Below are positions 27,243 to 35,701 of a DNA stretch of 64,000 nucleotides, piece after piece (the stretch's first letter is position 1; each line of letters begins with the position of its first letter). The translations under genes were made by a program, and so were the position numbers. This stretch comes from an uncultured Bacteroidales bacterium (GTDB taxonomy: Bacteria; Bacteroidota; Bacteroidia; Bacteroidales; ML635J-15). The stretch covers positions 186,001 through 250,000 of the forward strand of contig CAJOIT010000001.1 of NCBI GenBank assembly GCA_905234755.1. Direction: 5' to 3'. The notes below the pieces were generated by a model that was not told the origin of the DNA, searched no databases, and saw only the letters and a program-made list of their open reading frames with translations.

Positions 27243-28166
27243 CTACATGTCGAAACTGGTAATAAACTCCTCGTCAATGAAATTGTCGTAGCTGCAACAA
27301 ACATGTGTAGCAAAGCTGATAGCGCAGTAAATCACCTTGCGCCATACATCTAGCGGAAGACTTTCGAGGTCTGATGCGTAAACATTCTGCTTTATGAGTC
27401 CGTAAATGAGACCTGCATTGAAGCTGTCGCCAGCGCCGACTGTCGATACCGGTGTAATGCGTGGCACATCGAACACCTTGTGGAAGTCGGGAGTGAAAAG
27501 GTTTACGCCGTACTTGTTTGCAGTATAGATGAAATTGCGGCAGCCGTAGCCTTTTACTATTTCGTTGGTATCGAGAGCCGAATTTGAGTCGTAAATGAGT
27601 TGGAAATCCTCGTTCGAACCTTTTACAATGTCGGCGATTGCAAGGTTTTCCTTGATAAGCGGCAAGGCGCGTTCGCGGTCTTTGAGGTGCGAAGGACGGA
27701 AATTCGGGTCGTAGATTATTATAGCCCCAGCTTCCTTAGCCTGATGCAGACAAGCCATGAGGTCTTCGCGGACTTCGGGCTTTATTGAGGTAAACGAACC
27801 GAAAAGCACAATGTCGTCACGCTTCACTTCGGGGAATGTTATCTTTATTTCACCGTTTACGCGAATCTTGTAGAAGCTATATGCCGGTTCTCTCGTATCG
27901 TACAGGAATGCGAGAGCCACACGCGACTTTGCATCGTTGTACAAGGTCAAATACTTGGTAGACACATTGTTGTCCGACAGAAAGTCGGCAATAATGTTAC
28001 CAATGGCATCGTTAGCCTGGTCGCCTACGACATAAACTTTTTCGCCCAATCGTCCCAGCGACACCGATGTGTTCAGAATAGGACCACCCGGGCATGATTC
28101 CACAGCTTTTCCGTTACGGAAAATGATGTCGTAAACGGTTTCGCCAATACAATATATCTTTCGCAT
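27243..28166 (-). CDS. PfkB-family carbohydrate kinase (fructokinase-like)
   Basis: The 307-residue ribokinase-fold enzyme phosphorylates a sugar or nucleoside with ATP. The N-terminal ETVYDIIF and GGPILNTSVSLGRLG match PfkB signature 1. The C-terminal VSTVGAGDSFNAGLIYGL holds signature 2 with the catalytic aspartate. Fructose is the likeliest substrate by resemblance, not proven. It has its own promoter and is followed by the AlbA_2 gene after 2 bases. Confidence 0.88.
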   Translation of the reverse strand: MRKIYCIGETVYDIIFRNGKAVESCPGGPILNTSVSLGRLGEKVYVVGDQANDAIGNIIADFLSDNNVSTKYLTLYNDAKSRVALAFLYDTREPAYSFYKIRVNGEIKITFPEVKRDDIVLFGSFTSIKPEVREDLMACLHQAKEAGAIIIYDPNFRPSHLKDRERALPLIKENLAIADIVKGSNEDFQLIYDSNSALDTNEIVKGYGCRNFIYTANKYGVNLFTPDFHKVFDVPRITPVSTVGAGDSFNAGLIYGLIKQNVYASDLESLPLDVWRKVIYCAISFATHVCCSYDNFIDEEFITSFDM

Positions 28167-28238
28167 ATTCCTGTCTTTTATAACATTATAATAATCTGCG
28201 CATTGCGTGAAACAAACTTCACCGCCTTAAATGCTGTG

Positions 28239-28269
28239 CAAAGATACATTTTTCTTGGGAAATGGGCAA
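28239..28269 (-). promoter_or_regulatory. Promoter of the pfkB-like operon
   Basis: On the minus strand CTTG (TTG at 28269-28267) is followed after 20 bases by TATCTTTG (28246-28239). The leader to the ATG at 28166 is about 65 bases. Confidence 0.65.
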
Positions 28270-28324
28270 GGTAATAATTTTCAATACAAACTTTGGTGCG
28301 ATGGTGGTGCGATTTGGGTATATG

Positions 28325-28364
28325 AAAAATGCAAGTACCTGTTTTTGAGATACTTGCATTTTTT
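28325..28364 (-). terminator. Rho-independent terminator of tRNA-Gln
   Basis: AAAATGCAAGTA and TACTTGCATTTT form a 12-bp stem with a 13-base loop just past the tRNA 3' end. The hairpin is flanked by A/T runs and could also act on the other strand. Confidence 0.75.
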
Positions 28365-28366
28365 AG

Positions 28367-28440
28367 TGGTTGTCCCTGGAGGAATCGAACCTCCACAACC
28401 AGAACCAAAATCTGGTGCACTACCATTATGCAAAGGGACA
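28367..28440 (-). tRNA. tRNA-Gln (anticodon UUG)
   Basis: The minus strand folds as a complete tRNA: acceptor stem TGTCCCT/AGGGACA, D-arm GCATAATGGTAGTGC, anticodon stem CCAGA/TCTGG with loop TTTTGGT (anticodon TTG, reading CAA), and T-arm GGAGGTTCGATTCCTCC. The discriminator A (28370) is followed by an encoded CCA (28369-28367). A promoter lies 20 bases upstream and a hairpin terminator downstream. Confidence 0.96.
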
Positions 28441-28466
28441 ATCGCTCCAACGCAAAATTGGGACTG

Positions 28467-28497
28467 CAAAAATACACATAATTTAAATGCCAGCAAA
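28467..28497 (-). promoter_or_regulatory. Promoter of tRNA-Gln
   Basis: On the minus strand TTTG (28497-28494), 19 bases, then TATTTTTG (28474-28467), a textbook Bacteroidota promoter. It lies back to back with the divergent promoter at 28504-28534. Confidence 0.8.
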
Positions 28498-28503
28498 TTT
28501 ATT

Positions 28504-28534
28504 TTTGAAAAATCTGACTATATGACTATTTTTG
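28504..28534 (+). promoter_or_regulatory. Promoter of the CotH-like gene
   Basis: TTTG (28504-28507), 19 bases, TATTTTTG (28527-28534). The expected transcript starts near 28540, 15-20 bases before the GTG start codon. Confidence 0.8.
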
Positions 28535-28556
28535 CAAAAAATACAAAAACACAAAA

Positions 28557-29708
28557 GTGAAAGTTATTGTCGGACTTATAGTTGCTGTGCTGCTATTTAT
28601 TTCTTGCACAAAAGAAAAACCGTGTGAATTATTTATTTACAGTGATGGAGAAATCGGCTGGGAGAAAGAACCATGTGAAATATCATTCGAAGGGAAAAAC
28701 TTTCCTGCCAGAATAAAATGCAGAGGTGGATATTCTAGCAAATTCGAGAAGCATTCGTATTCGGTGGAGTTTGACGAAAAAATACCGCTTGGAGGACTTC
28801 CCGAATCAAAAAAGTTCATACTCAACGCAAACTACATCGACAAGACATTCATGCGCCATGTAATATGCTACGATTTGTTCCGAGAAATGAATCCAGAAAG
28901 AAATGCCGCTCCACAATGCAAATATGCAAACTTAACCGTCGACTCCATATATTCGGGGCTTTATGTCGTAATGCAACACATCGATGCCAATATGCTTCAT
29001 CTTGACAAGACCGATACAATGGCAATGCTGTTCAAGGAACCGCCGGTGTTCAAGAACGAACCCCACGACAGTATTGATCCTCTGGAATATTATGACCAGA
29101 AATACCCTAAAAAGAAGCAATGCGACATGACTGTATATATGGAAGAATTCAAAAATTTGCTTTTCGATTCCGACAATGAAACATTTGCCACTGAGATTGG
29201 CAAATTTGTCGACATTGAAAATGTTGTCGACTGGCATTTGTTCCTTTTGTTCTCAAACGGAGAAGATGGTATTAAAAAGAATTTTTTCCTTTATAAGAAG
29301 GATTCGCATACACCATTCCGTATTGCCCTTTGGGATTGCGACCATTCTTTTGGCCGCGATGGCGACAACGAAATGAATATGTTCAGAAGCATGGTGGACA
29401 GCAACAAAAACATTATGCTCAAGCGATTGTCCGAAATCCCATCTATTGGATACAACGAAAAGTTGCAGTGGCGATGGAAGGAACTGCGCGACAAAAATAT
29501 AATCTCGGAAGAACATTTCGCCGAGTTAGTCGCTGGTTACAACGAAATCATACAGCGCGATGTGAAATTGAACTTCGAACTGTGGCCAGGAAATAGTCCC
29601 AACTATTTCGACAGCAACACCTACGAAGAGGAGCTCGAGCTGATGCAAAAATTCGTAGAAATCAGGATACCGCAACTTGATGAACAATTCGGTTACATAA
29701 AAAAATGA
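28557..29708 (+). CDS. CotH-kinase-family lipoprotein
   Basis: The 383-residue protein begins with a lipoprotein leader (LLFISC, Cys17) and so should be membrane-attached. The family's conserved parts are visible: RGGYSSKFEKHSYSVEF near residue 57, a middle region ending YSGLYVVMQHID, and the catalytic-type segment ALWDCDHSFGRD near residue 262. CotH of Bacillus is a spore-coat protein kinase with an atypical fold; related bacterial lipoproteins are common in Bacteroidota, but their substrates are unknown. The start codon is GTG at 28557, dictated by the promoter just upstream. Confidence 0.85.
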   Translation: MKVIVGLIVAVLLFISCTKEKPCELFIYSDGEIGWEKEPCEISFEGKNFPARIKCRGGYSSKFEKHSYSVEFDEKIPLGGLPESKKFILNANYIDKTFMRHVICYDLFREMNPERNAAPQCKYANLTVDSIYSGLYVVMQHIDANMLHLDKTDTMAMLFKEPPVFKNEPHDSIDPLEYYDQKYPKKKQCDMTVYMEEFKNLLFDSDNETFATEIGKFVDIENVVDWHLFLLFSNGEDGIKKNFFLYKKDSHTPFRIALWDCDHSFGRDGDNEMNMFRSMVDSNKNIMLKRLSEIPSIGYNEKLQWRWKELRDKNIISEEHFAELVAGYNEIIQRDVKLNFELWPGNSPNYFDSNTYEEELELMQKFVEIRIPQLDEQFGYIKK

Positions 29709-29728
29709 AATTTTGCATACATTATTGC

Positions 29729-29759
29729 TTTGCAAAATGCCGTCAAAAAGATAATTTTG
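29729..29759 (+). promoter_or_regulatory. Promoter of the TPR protein-ruvC operon
   Basis: TTTG (29729-29732), 19 bases, TAATTTTG (29752-29759); the ATG follows at 29785. Confidence 0.75.
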
Positions 29760-29784
29760 CCACTCCAAAAAAGATGTTCTTGCG

Positions 29785-31599
29785 ATGAAAAACATATCAA
29801 TCATCATACTTGCCGCCATTTGTATGGCTGTTTCGCTGCCGGCAATGTCGCAAAGCGAGACTAACAATGTGCAGTTGGCAAGCAAGTACTACCAGAACGG
29901 TGAGTACGAAAAGGCTCTAACATTGTACGAGGACTTGTATGCCAAGACCGAATACAAGAGCTATCGCGACATGTATGTGTCGTGCCTTACTTTGCTGAAG
30001 CAGTTCGATGCCGCCGAAAAGTTCCTGAAAAAGGAAATAAAGAAGAAAAAATCCGATTTCTACCTATACATCGACCTCGGAATGGTTTACTACAACATGA
30101 ACCGTAGCAGCGAAAGCGAAGAACAATTCGCAAAGGCAAAGGAACTGGCACTCTCAAATGAGAGTTCTGTAGCAAGTGCAGCAAGTGCATTTCAGTCGCA
30201 CAGGCAGTTCCAGCATGCCATCGACCTATACGAAAAAGCTGAAAAGAAATTTCCTAACAAGAAGTACGGACTAGAAATCGGAAATATCTATAGTATTGAA
30301 AAGAACTACGAGAAGATGATGGCATATTACCTTGATTATCTGAATCAGGAAACTGTCAGTACCATAGAATCGCGATTGTCGTATATAATTGCCAACGACA
30401 GCGAGGACAAGGCCATTACCATTATCGAAAAATCTCTAGTGGAGCAAGCTCAGAAAAAGCCTAATAGTTCACCGCTTAATGCGCTTACAATTTGGTTGTA
30501 CACTCAGACTGGGCGTAACGAACTGGCAATGAATCAAGTTCTTGCATATAGCAAGCGTATGGGTCCAAGTTACGACAAGGAAGTCCTTGAGTTTGGTAAC
30601 GAAATGGCCAGCATGAATGAAACAGAACTCGCAAAAAAGACATTCGAATATCTGCTGAAGCGCAAGCCGTCATCAACATTTAGCAACGAGGCTTATATAG
30701 GATTGCTTACAATGTCGTATAAATTAGCGGTTTCGAAATTGCATCCCGATAAAAAGGAACTTGAAGAACTTGATTCGACAATTACATTGGCAATCAAGGA
30801 TATGGCAATAACAAAAGCATACGACTTGATAATCATTTCCGCAAAGCTGAAAGCCTTTAACCTTGGCAAATGCGATGAGGCTATCGACAGGATAAACGAA
30901 GCAATAGCAAGCAACTATTACAAGCAGCAGGTTCCCGAGATGAAAATGCTTCTTGGCGACATATACATGCTGAACAACAATCCGTGGGACGCTACACTTA
31001 CATACGCTCAGATAGAGAAGTCGAATGCTGGAGCCGACATAACAAGTGAAGCGAGGTTCCGCAAGGCCAAGCTGGCGTATTATACAGGTCAGTTCGAGTG
31101 GGCGCAGGCGCAGCTCGATGTGCTTAAGGCTGGCACATCCCGACTTATCTCCAACGATGCGCTGGAACTTAGCCTGTTCATCACTGAAAACTACGACATG
31201 GACACCACCGAGACCACTATGCAGACATTCGCCCGTGCCGATTTCCTGACATTCTCGAAACAATATGCCGAGGCTCTAAAATGTCTTGATACTATAGAGC
31301 AGAAGTACAAGGGACATTCGTTGTCGGATGATGTGCTTTACCGCAAGGCTAAGATTTACGAAGAAATCAACGACTTGGACAAGGCAGCATCGCTGTACAA
31401 GGAAGTCTTTACAAAATATGGTTACGATGTTCTTGCTGACAATGCTCTGTTCAGGTATGCCGAAATTTGTGAGCGACAGGGCAAAAACAAGGAGGCGGAG
31501 GATTCTTATTTCAAGATTATCAGCGACTACTCGGGAAGCATTTATTCGGTAGATGCGCGAAAAAGGATGAGGGCATTGCACAATGGCACAAGTGATTGA
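29785..31599 (+). CDS. Exported tetratricopeptide-repeat protein
   Basis: The 604-residue protein has a signal peptide (cleavage near MSQ, residue 23) followed by helical repeats through most of its length. Typical TPR units are seen near residues 30-60 (ASKYYQNGEYEKALTLYEDL), 90-125, 145-180, 425-460 and 505-570. TPR arrays act as protein-binding scaffolds; it is probably periplasmic. I recognise it as a conserved Bacteroidota protein but know no function. It overlaps ruvC by 17 bases, so the two are cotranscribed. Confidence 0.82.
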   Translation: MKNISIIILAAICMAVSLPAMSQSETNNVQLASKYYQNGEYEKALTLYEDLYAKTEYKSYRDMYVSCLTLLKQFDAAEKFLKKEIKKKKSDFYLYIDLGMVYYNMNRSSESEEQFAKAKELALSNESSVASAASAFQSHRQFQHAIDLYEKAEKKFPNKKYGLEIGNIYSIEKNYEKMMAYYLDYLNQETVSTIESRLSYIIANDSEDKAITIIEKSLVEQAQKKPNSSPLNALTIWLYTQTGRNELAMNQVLAYSKRMGPSYDKEVLEFGNEMASMNETELAKKTFEYLLKRKPSSTFSNEAYIGLLTMSYKLAVSKLHPDKKELEELDSTITLAIKDMAITKAYDLIIISAKLKAFNLGKCDEAIDRINEAIASNYYKQQVPEMKMLLGDIYMLNNNPWDATLTYAQIEKSNAGADITSEARFRKAKLAYYTGQFEWAQAQLDVLKAGTSRLISNDALELSLFITENYDMDTTETTMQTFARADFLTFSKQYAEALKCLDTIEQKYKGHSLSDDVLYRKAKIYEEINDLDKAASLYKEVFTKYGYDVLADNALFRYAEICERQGKNKEAEDSYFKIISDYSGSIYSVDARKRMRALHNGTSD

Positions 31600-32146
31600 A
31601 AAGGATAGGATAATTCTTGGGATTGACCCGGGAAGCAACATCATGGGCTATGGCATAATCCACGAGAAAGGGAAAACCATAAATTTGGTAGCTTTCGGCA
31701 TCGTGGATATGCGCAAGATGGACGACCATTTCACAAAGTTGAAATATATTTTCGAACGCACTACACAGCTAATAGATGGTTTTCATCCTGATGAGATTGC
31801 CATAGAGGCGCCATTTCAGGGCAAGAATGTGCAGTCGATGCTGAAACTTGGGCGTGCTCAGGGAGCAGCTATCGCAGCGGGACTGCAACGCACCATACCT
31901 ATTTTTGAGTATGCGCCGCGTAAGGTAAAGCTTGCAATTACCGGAAATGGTGCGGCATCGAAGGAACAGGTGGCGGCAATGCTGCAGAAACTTCTCAAGA
32001 TAGAGGAACTCCCAGAAAAACTTGATGCTACCGATGCAATTGCAATTGCCATGTGCCATTATTACCAGAAACGAAGCATTGTGTCGGGCGAAAGCCCTTG
32101 CAAGAGCTGGAAGGAATATGCAGCAAAGAAAGGCATAAAAATCTGA
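31583..32146 (+). CDS. ruvC: Holliday junction endonuclease RuvC
   Basis: RuvC cuts Holliday junctions symmetrically during recombination repair. The 187-residue RNase H-like protein has the first catalytic Asp in ILGIDPGSNIMGYG (Asp15), the catalytic Glu in IAIEAPFQGKN, and the C-terminal acidic pair in DATDAIAIAMCH. Length and motif order are normal. The start lies within the TPR gene's end. ruvA and ruvB are not in the window. Confidence 0.95.
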   Translation: MAQVIEKDRIILGIDPGSNIMGYGIIHEKGKTINLVAFGIVDMRKMDDHFTKLKYIFERTTQLIDGFHPDEIAIEAPFQGKNVQSMLKLGRAQGAAIAAGLQRTIPIFEYAPRKVKLAITGNGAASKEQVAAMLQKLLKIEELPEKLDATDAIAIAMCHYYQKRSIVSGESPCKSWKEYAAKKGIKI

Positions 32147-32167
32147 GAAATCAAAATACTATAGTTT

Positions 32168-32199
32168 TTTGCATTTTTTTCAAAAAGTCCTTATTTTTG
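32168..32199 (+). promoter_or_regulatory. Promoter of the small membrane protein gene
   Basis: TTTG (32168-32171), 20 bases, TATTTTTG (32192-32199), 25 bases before the ATG at 32225. A second -7-like TAAATTTG lies at 32212-32219 without a matching -33. Confidence 0.65.
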
Positions 32200-32224
32200 T
32201 GCCGATAATATTAAATTTGCAACA

Positions 32225-32638
32225 ATGAATACATACACCAAAACCCAAAACATCATCGACTACACCGTAATGGGACTGCTTTCCGTATGCGCAATTTTGG
32301 CGGCAGCAAGCATTCCGTATGCGCTGACATGCTTTATTTTCCTTTGGTTAGCATCGCTTGTAATATTTCTCATTACCAGCATACGTAGTAAGATTTACAA
32401 GACCAGCGTACTTGCATTCATAATCGACCTGTACTGCAAGATAAATATGTTTGCCGGAGTTTGGTTCGTAAGCAAGGGCTATGCAGGCAAGGAAATGATA
32501 GGAACATATATCTCGGCATTGTTGGTTGGCTACCTTATCTACGACCTGATTGCGAAGAAAATTCCTGTGCATCGCCCATTATCATATCTGCTGATATATG
32601 CAATCACAACTGGTGTTTGCGCAGCGATAACGATGTAG
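32225..32638 (+). CDS. Small integral membrane protein, unknown function
   Basis: This 137-residue protein consists almost entirely of hydrophobic segments: about residues 14-34, 36-52, 62-82 and 90-110, plus a C-terminal one ending at AITM, giving four or five helices. No family was recognised. It has its own promoter, a standard ATG and a terminator-like hairpin downstream, so it looks like an independent expressed gene. Confidence 0.7.
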   Translation: MNTYTKTQNIIDYTVMGLLSVCAILAAASIPYALTCFIFLWLASLVIFLITSIRSKIYKTSVLAFIIDLYCKINMFAGVWFVSKGYAGKEMIGTYISALLVGYLIYDLIAKKIPVHRPLSYLLIYAITTGVCAAITM

Positions 32639-33269
32639 GCCTGATTTTGACTATTTTTCGCGGAACGCATGTTTTTTCTCAATTCCCGAAAAATAAACGA
32701 TAATGATTGATGATTTTTGTGCGACCTCGCTGAGGTCGTTTTTCTTGTAATTATTTATTCTATAGATATTTGACCTCTCCGAGGTCTGTTTTCACTCTAC
32801 ACATTTCCAAAGACCTCTGTAAGGTTGGACATTTATCATTGCTGTCTGCTAAAATTATGCAAACCCACACAAAATGCGCTGTGTCAGATTGTTATGTAGG
32901 CAAGAATCATGTGGGCTTGTTAATTGGATAGACATGATAACCTCGGAGAGGTTACATATATAGATATATTGTTGTCCGCTAAAATTTCAACAAAACCGCA
33001 CAAGTTAAAGTGTATCATATTATTACATCAATAGCAAAAATAGGCAAGTTTGATTTTGGAAAGAATATATCAACCTCGGAGAGGTTGCATATATAGATAA
33101 AAGAGTGCATTTGTGGGCGTTGGCGCATATTTTTGCAGGCATTAATAGGTATTTATAAAAACATTGCAAGCAATAACAGCGACCTAGGGAAGGTCGTATA
33201 AAATGTCAAATCCAATAATATTCGCAACTACAACAGACAAACTTCCTCCAATAGCAAAGATAGGCGCTG
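32639..33269. repeat. Gene-free stretch with six hairpin palindromes and a degenerate ~130-base tandem unit
   Basis: Six palindromes of the form rACCTC-n3/5-GAGGTy lie at 32722-32738, 32772-32786, 32812-32826, 32938-32954, 33071-33087 and 33180-33196. The third to fifth recur with a spacing of 127-132 bases. Sequence between them also recurs: GCTAAAATT at about 32848 and 32978, and TAGGCAAG at 32897 and 33041. The related CAATAGCAAA(A/G)ATAGGC occurs at about 33029 and 33250. No gene was found. The last copy reaches the 3' end of the convergent gene at 33270. Confidence 0.75.
32722..32743 (+). terminator. Hairpin plus T-run after the membrane protein gene
   Basis: CGACCTC-GCT-GAGGTCG followed by TTTTT forms a 7-bp-stem intrinsic terminator, about 85 bases after the stop at 32638. 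It is also the first member of the palindrome family of this region. Confidence 0.55.
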
Positions 33270-34070
33270 TCACAATTGCGACAAATCTATGCTATACAAG
33301 TTGTAATCGGAAGTAAGAATATAAAGGTACTTGTAATCATATAGAAGTTTCAGACAACTCTCTTCAAATAGTGTGGCAAAAGTATCAATGTCCTTTAGCA
33401 GGCAAATCTCCTCATCTGTCGCAAACATCAGCCCCAATTTTGTCATTACTGCCGTATGCACAGGTGCCCAGAAATTTAACATTCTTACACATTTTTTATT
33501 TTTACGGTCGAACAAGTAGATGTTTTCTGTAGTAACTACAAAAGTATCTGTACCAAATGCATATACATAAATTATATGCTCATTGATAGTCAATAGTCTC
33601 CTTATACCTCCTGTACGTCCCAACTTCAAACTACCGAAAAAAAGGCTACTTGAATCGGAATGTTGTATTGCAATGAAAACACGGGCGGAATCCCATGGAA
33701 AAATCGAATAGTTTTCGCTATCGAAACTCAATGCAGGTTCGGAATAATCATCCATTTTGTAAACATCAAACCCCGATTTCACGACAAAATCAAAATCATA
33801 GTCCGACCAGAATATATCGTCGATATACATATAGTCAGGAAATGTCAGGCTTAATATTGTATCTTCTTCGGACAAGGGAAACATCTGGTTGCCAGCAAGC
33901 ATAAATATACCCATACCAGGAATTGTTGCAAGGCTAATATCAGTAAGGTCTATTTCATCTTTTGTTGTGATAACTGTCGTATAATTTCCCTGTGCCATCA
34001 AAGAATTTCTAGTTGGCAACAAAATAATAACTATCAGTAAAATATATAAATAGCAAATTTTAATTCCCAT
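33270..34070 (-). CDS. Exported protein of unknown function, possibly beta-propeller
   Basis: The 266-residue protein has a signal peptide (hydrophobic residues 4-20, cleavage near LMAQ). The remainder is rich in short beta-type segments with repeated aromatic and acidic residues (FVVTTENIYLFDRKNKKCVRMLNF, KYLYILTSDYNLYSI), which suggests a propeller-like fold, though no family was recognised. It is the last gene of the AT-rich block, 18 bases after the coiled-coil protein. Its end lies beside the palindrome array. Confidence 0.6.
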   Translation of the reverse strand: MGIKICYLYILLIVIILLPTRNSLMAQGNYTTVITTKDEIDLTDISLATIPGMGIFMLAGNQMFPLSEEDTILSLTFPDYMYIDDIFWSDYDFDFVVKSGFDVYKMDDYSEPALSFDSENYSIFPWDSARVFIAIQHSDSSSLFFGSLKLGRTGGIRRLLTINEHIIYVYAFGTDTFVVTTENIYLFDRKNKKCVRMLNFWAPVHTAVMTKLGLMFATDEEICLLKDIDTFATLFEESCLKLLYDYKYLYILTSDYNLYSIDLSQL

Positions 34071-34088
34071 AACTTTATTCTTTATTAA

Positions 34089-35696
34089 TTATTTCTTAAA
34101 AAAGTAATTATTTTCTTCCCATTTTTCTTTCTTATTAATATCAGGCGGTGATTGCTTTAAACATTCGATAGCATAATAAACTTTTTTCCCTTTCTTCAAC
34201 GATTCATATTTGTCACTACTTAATAGATTTGTGGATCCACTAACAGAAGGTATTTCAACAAGTTCAGACAATGTTTGAATTTCGTTCATTCTTTTTTTAT
34301 AAAACTCTTTACTTTTTTTATGATCAACTTCCATTAAGTCAAGTTGTTTTTCCAATGCATCTGAAACAATTTTGTAACTTTCAATTGTAATCTGATCATT
34401 AACCATTACTCCCAAAGGGACACCTTCTTTTATGCCAGATACAATGTTCCCCAATAAATTATTTTTCATCATGTCATTTACATGTTCAGCACCGTCTGCG
34501 ATATTATCGATAGAAGTAGAAACTTTGTTTTTTATTAATGCTTCGTTCTCTGTTTGCGTTTTTATTCTATTTATATCCTCTATGGATATGCCTTTTTCTA
34601 TTAATTTTTTTTCAGATTTCTCCAATTCTTCTCTATAAAACAGTTCATTCTTCTTAGCTATATTTTGAGAAACTGGATTTTTGTCCAAAGATTCTTGATA
34701 TATAAGATTGAGAGTCGCCTTATAGTCAACTTTATACTTTGCTAGCAGTAGAATCTTTTCAAGACAATCATGTTCTGCATTATAATTTGCATTTTCCTGT
34801 ATATAGTAATTATTTAACTTTAAGGACTCGTCCCTTAAAGAATCAGCAAACTCTTCTTTAGTAAGCCCCATTGCTTTTAGTTTCTCATTAAGCAAATTTT
34901 CCGCCTCTCCATATACTCTAATAAGAAATGAATTTATATCTTCGTCTTGTAAATTATTAGTTTTCTTAAAAAAATCCCATTCAGTATCCACAAAATTCGA
35001 TTTTTGCGACATAAATTCGTCCCAATTCGAACTTGATTGGTAATACTTTCCATATAAAAGTTTTATAACATTCTGATTATTAAGCGATTTTCTTTGCTCG
35101 TCAACTATGTCAGAAGTGCTCACGTTGTCGCTGGACGGCACATATCTATGCTGCAATTTTTCAGTGCCTTTGGGTTGATAATTATACATAAAGTCTTTCC
35201 CTGTTGTTGCTTTATATTCCAAATTGTCGTGAAAAGTAGCTGCATGTCTTTCCGTTGTTATCATATACTCAGTATAAGTTTTATCGTACTTGCGTTGTCG
35301 CTCTCTTTCCTCTTCTATTCTTCTTTGTCTTTCCCGTTCTGCTGCCAAACGTGCTGCTTCATTCTTACGCTTAAGCCATTCTTGATGTTCGGCATCTCGT
35401 TGCGTTTTCCTCTGTCTTTGTTGTTCATAATAGTTGCTGCTGGAAGAACTGCGAGACGAAGATTCATAGTCAAATCTTATTCCACCTGAAGTGCCATTTT
35501 GTGTCTGTCCATTCTGACCAATAGTTTCTGCCCAATTGTAATTGTGAAGTCGTCTTATTTGATCATCAAGGTCTTGTTGTTGTTGTTGTTGAAGGAAATT
35601 ATTAATATTTTGTTCTGTGTCAGAATAATCGTCGTATTGTGCATATATATAGTTCACAAAAATAATAGTACTTAATAACAAAATAAGTCTTTTCAT
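34089..35696 (-). CDS. Exported coiled-coil protein, Gln/Ser-rich N-terminus, unknown function
   Basis: The 535-residue protein has a signal peptide (MKRLILLLSTIIFVNYIYA). A poly-Gln patch (LQQQQQQD, residues ~35) and a Ser run (~80-88) follow, then a strongly charged Arg/Glu/Gln helix around 92-140 that should be a coiled coil. The rest is helical, with a Gly/Val-rich hydrophobic stretch near 405-425. No family was recognised. Composition is AT-rich. It is 5 bases after the 558-residue protein and probably in the same transcript. Confidence 0.65.
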   Translation of the reverse strand: MKRLILLLSTIIFVNYIYAQYDDYSDTEQNINNFLQQQQQQDLDDQIRRLHNYNWAETIGQNGQTQNGTSGGIRFDYESSSRSSSSSNYYEQQRQRKTQRDAEHQEWLKRKNEAARLAAERERQRRIEEERERQRKYDKTYTEYMITTERHAATFHDNLEYKATTGKDFMYNYQPKGTEKLQHRYVPSSDNVSTSDIVDEQRKSLNNQNVIKLLYGKYYQSSSNWDEFMSQKSNFVDTEWDFFKKTNNLQDEDINSFLIRVYGEAENLLNEKLKAMGLTKEEFADSLRDESLKLNNYYIQENANYNAEHDCLEKILLLAKYKVDYKATLNLIYQESLDKNPVSQNIAKKNELFYREELEKSEKKLIEKGISIEDINRIKTQTENEALIKNKVSTSIDNIADGAEHVNDMMKNNLLGNIVSGIKEGVPLGVMVNDQITIESYKIVSDALEKQLDLMEVDHKKSKEFYKKRMNEIQTLSELVEIPSVSGSTNLLSSDKYESLKKGKKVYYAIECLKQSPPDINKKEKWEENNYFFKK

Positions 35697-35701
35697 AATC
35701 G

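Noticed and set aside
32722..33196. CRISPR array from repeated palindromes
   Set aside because: Palindromes are 15-17 bases with intervals from about 35 to 130 bases, and intervening sequence is partly repeated rather than unique.
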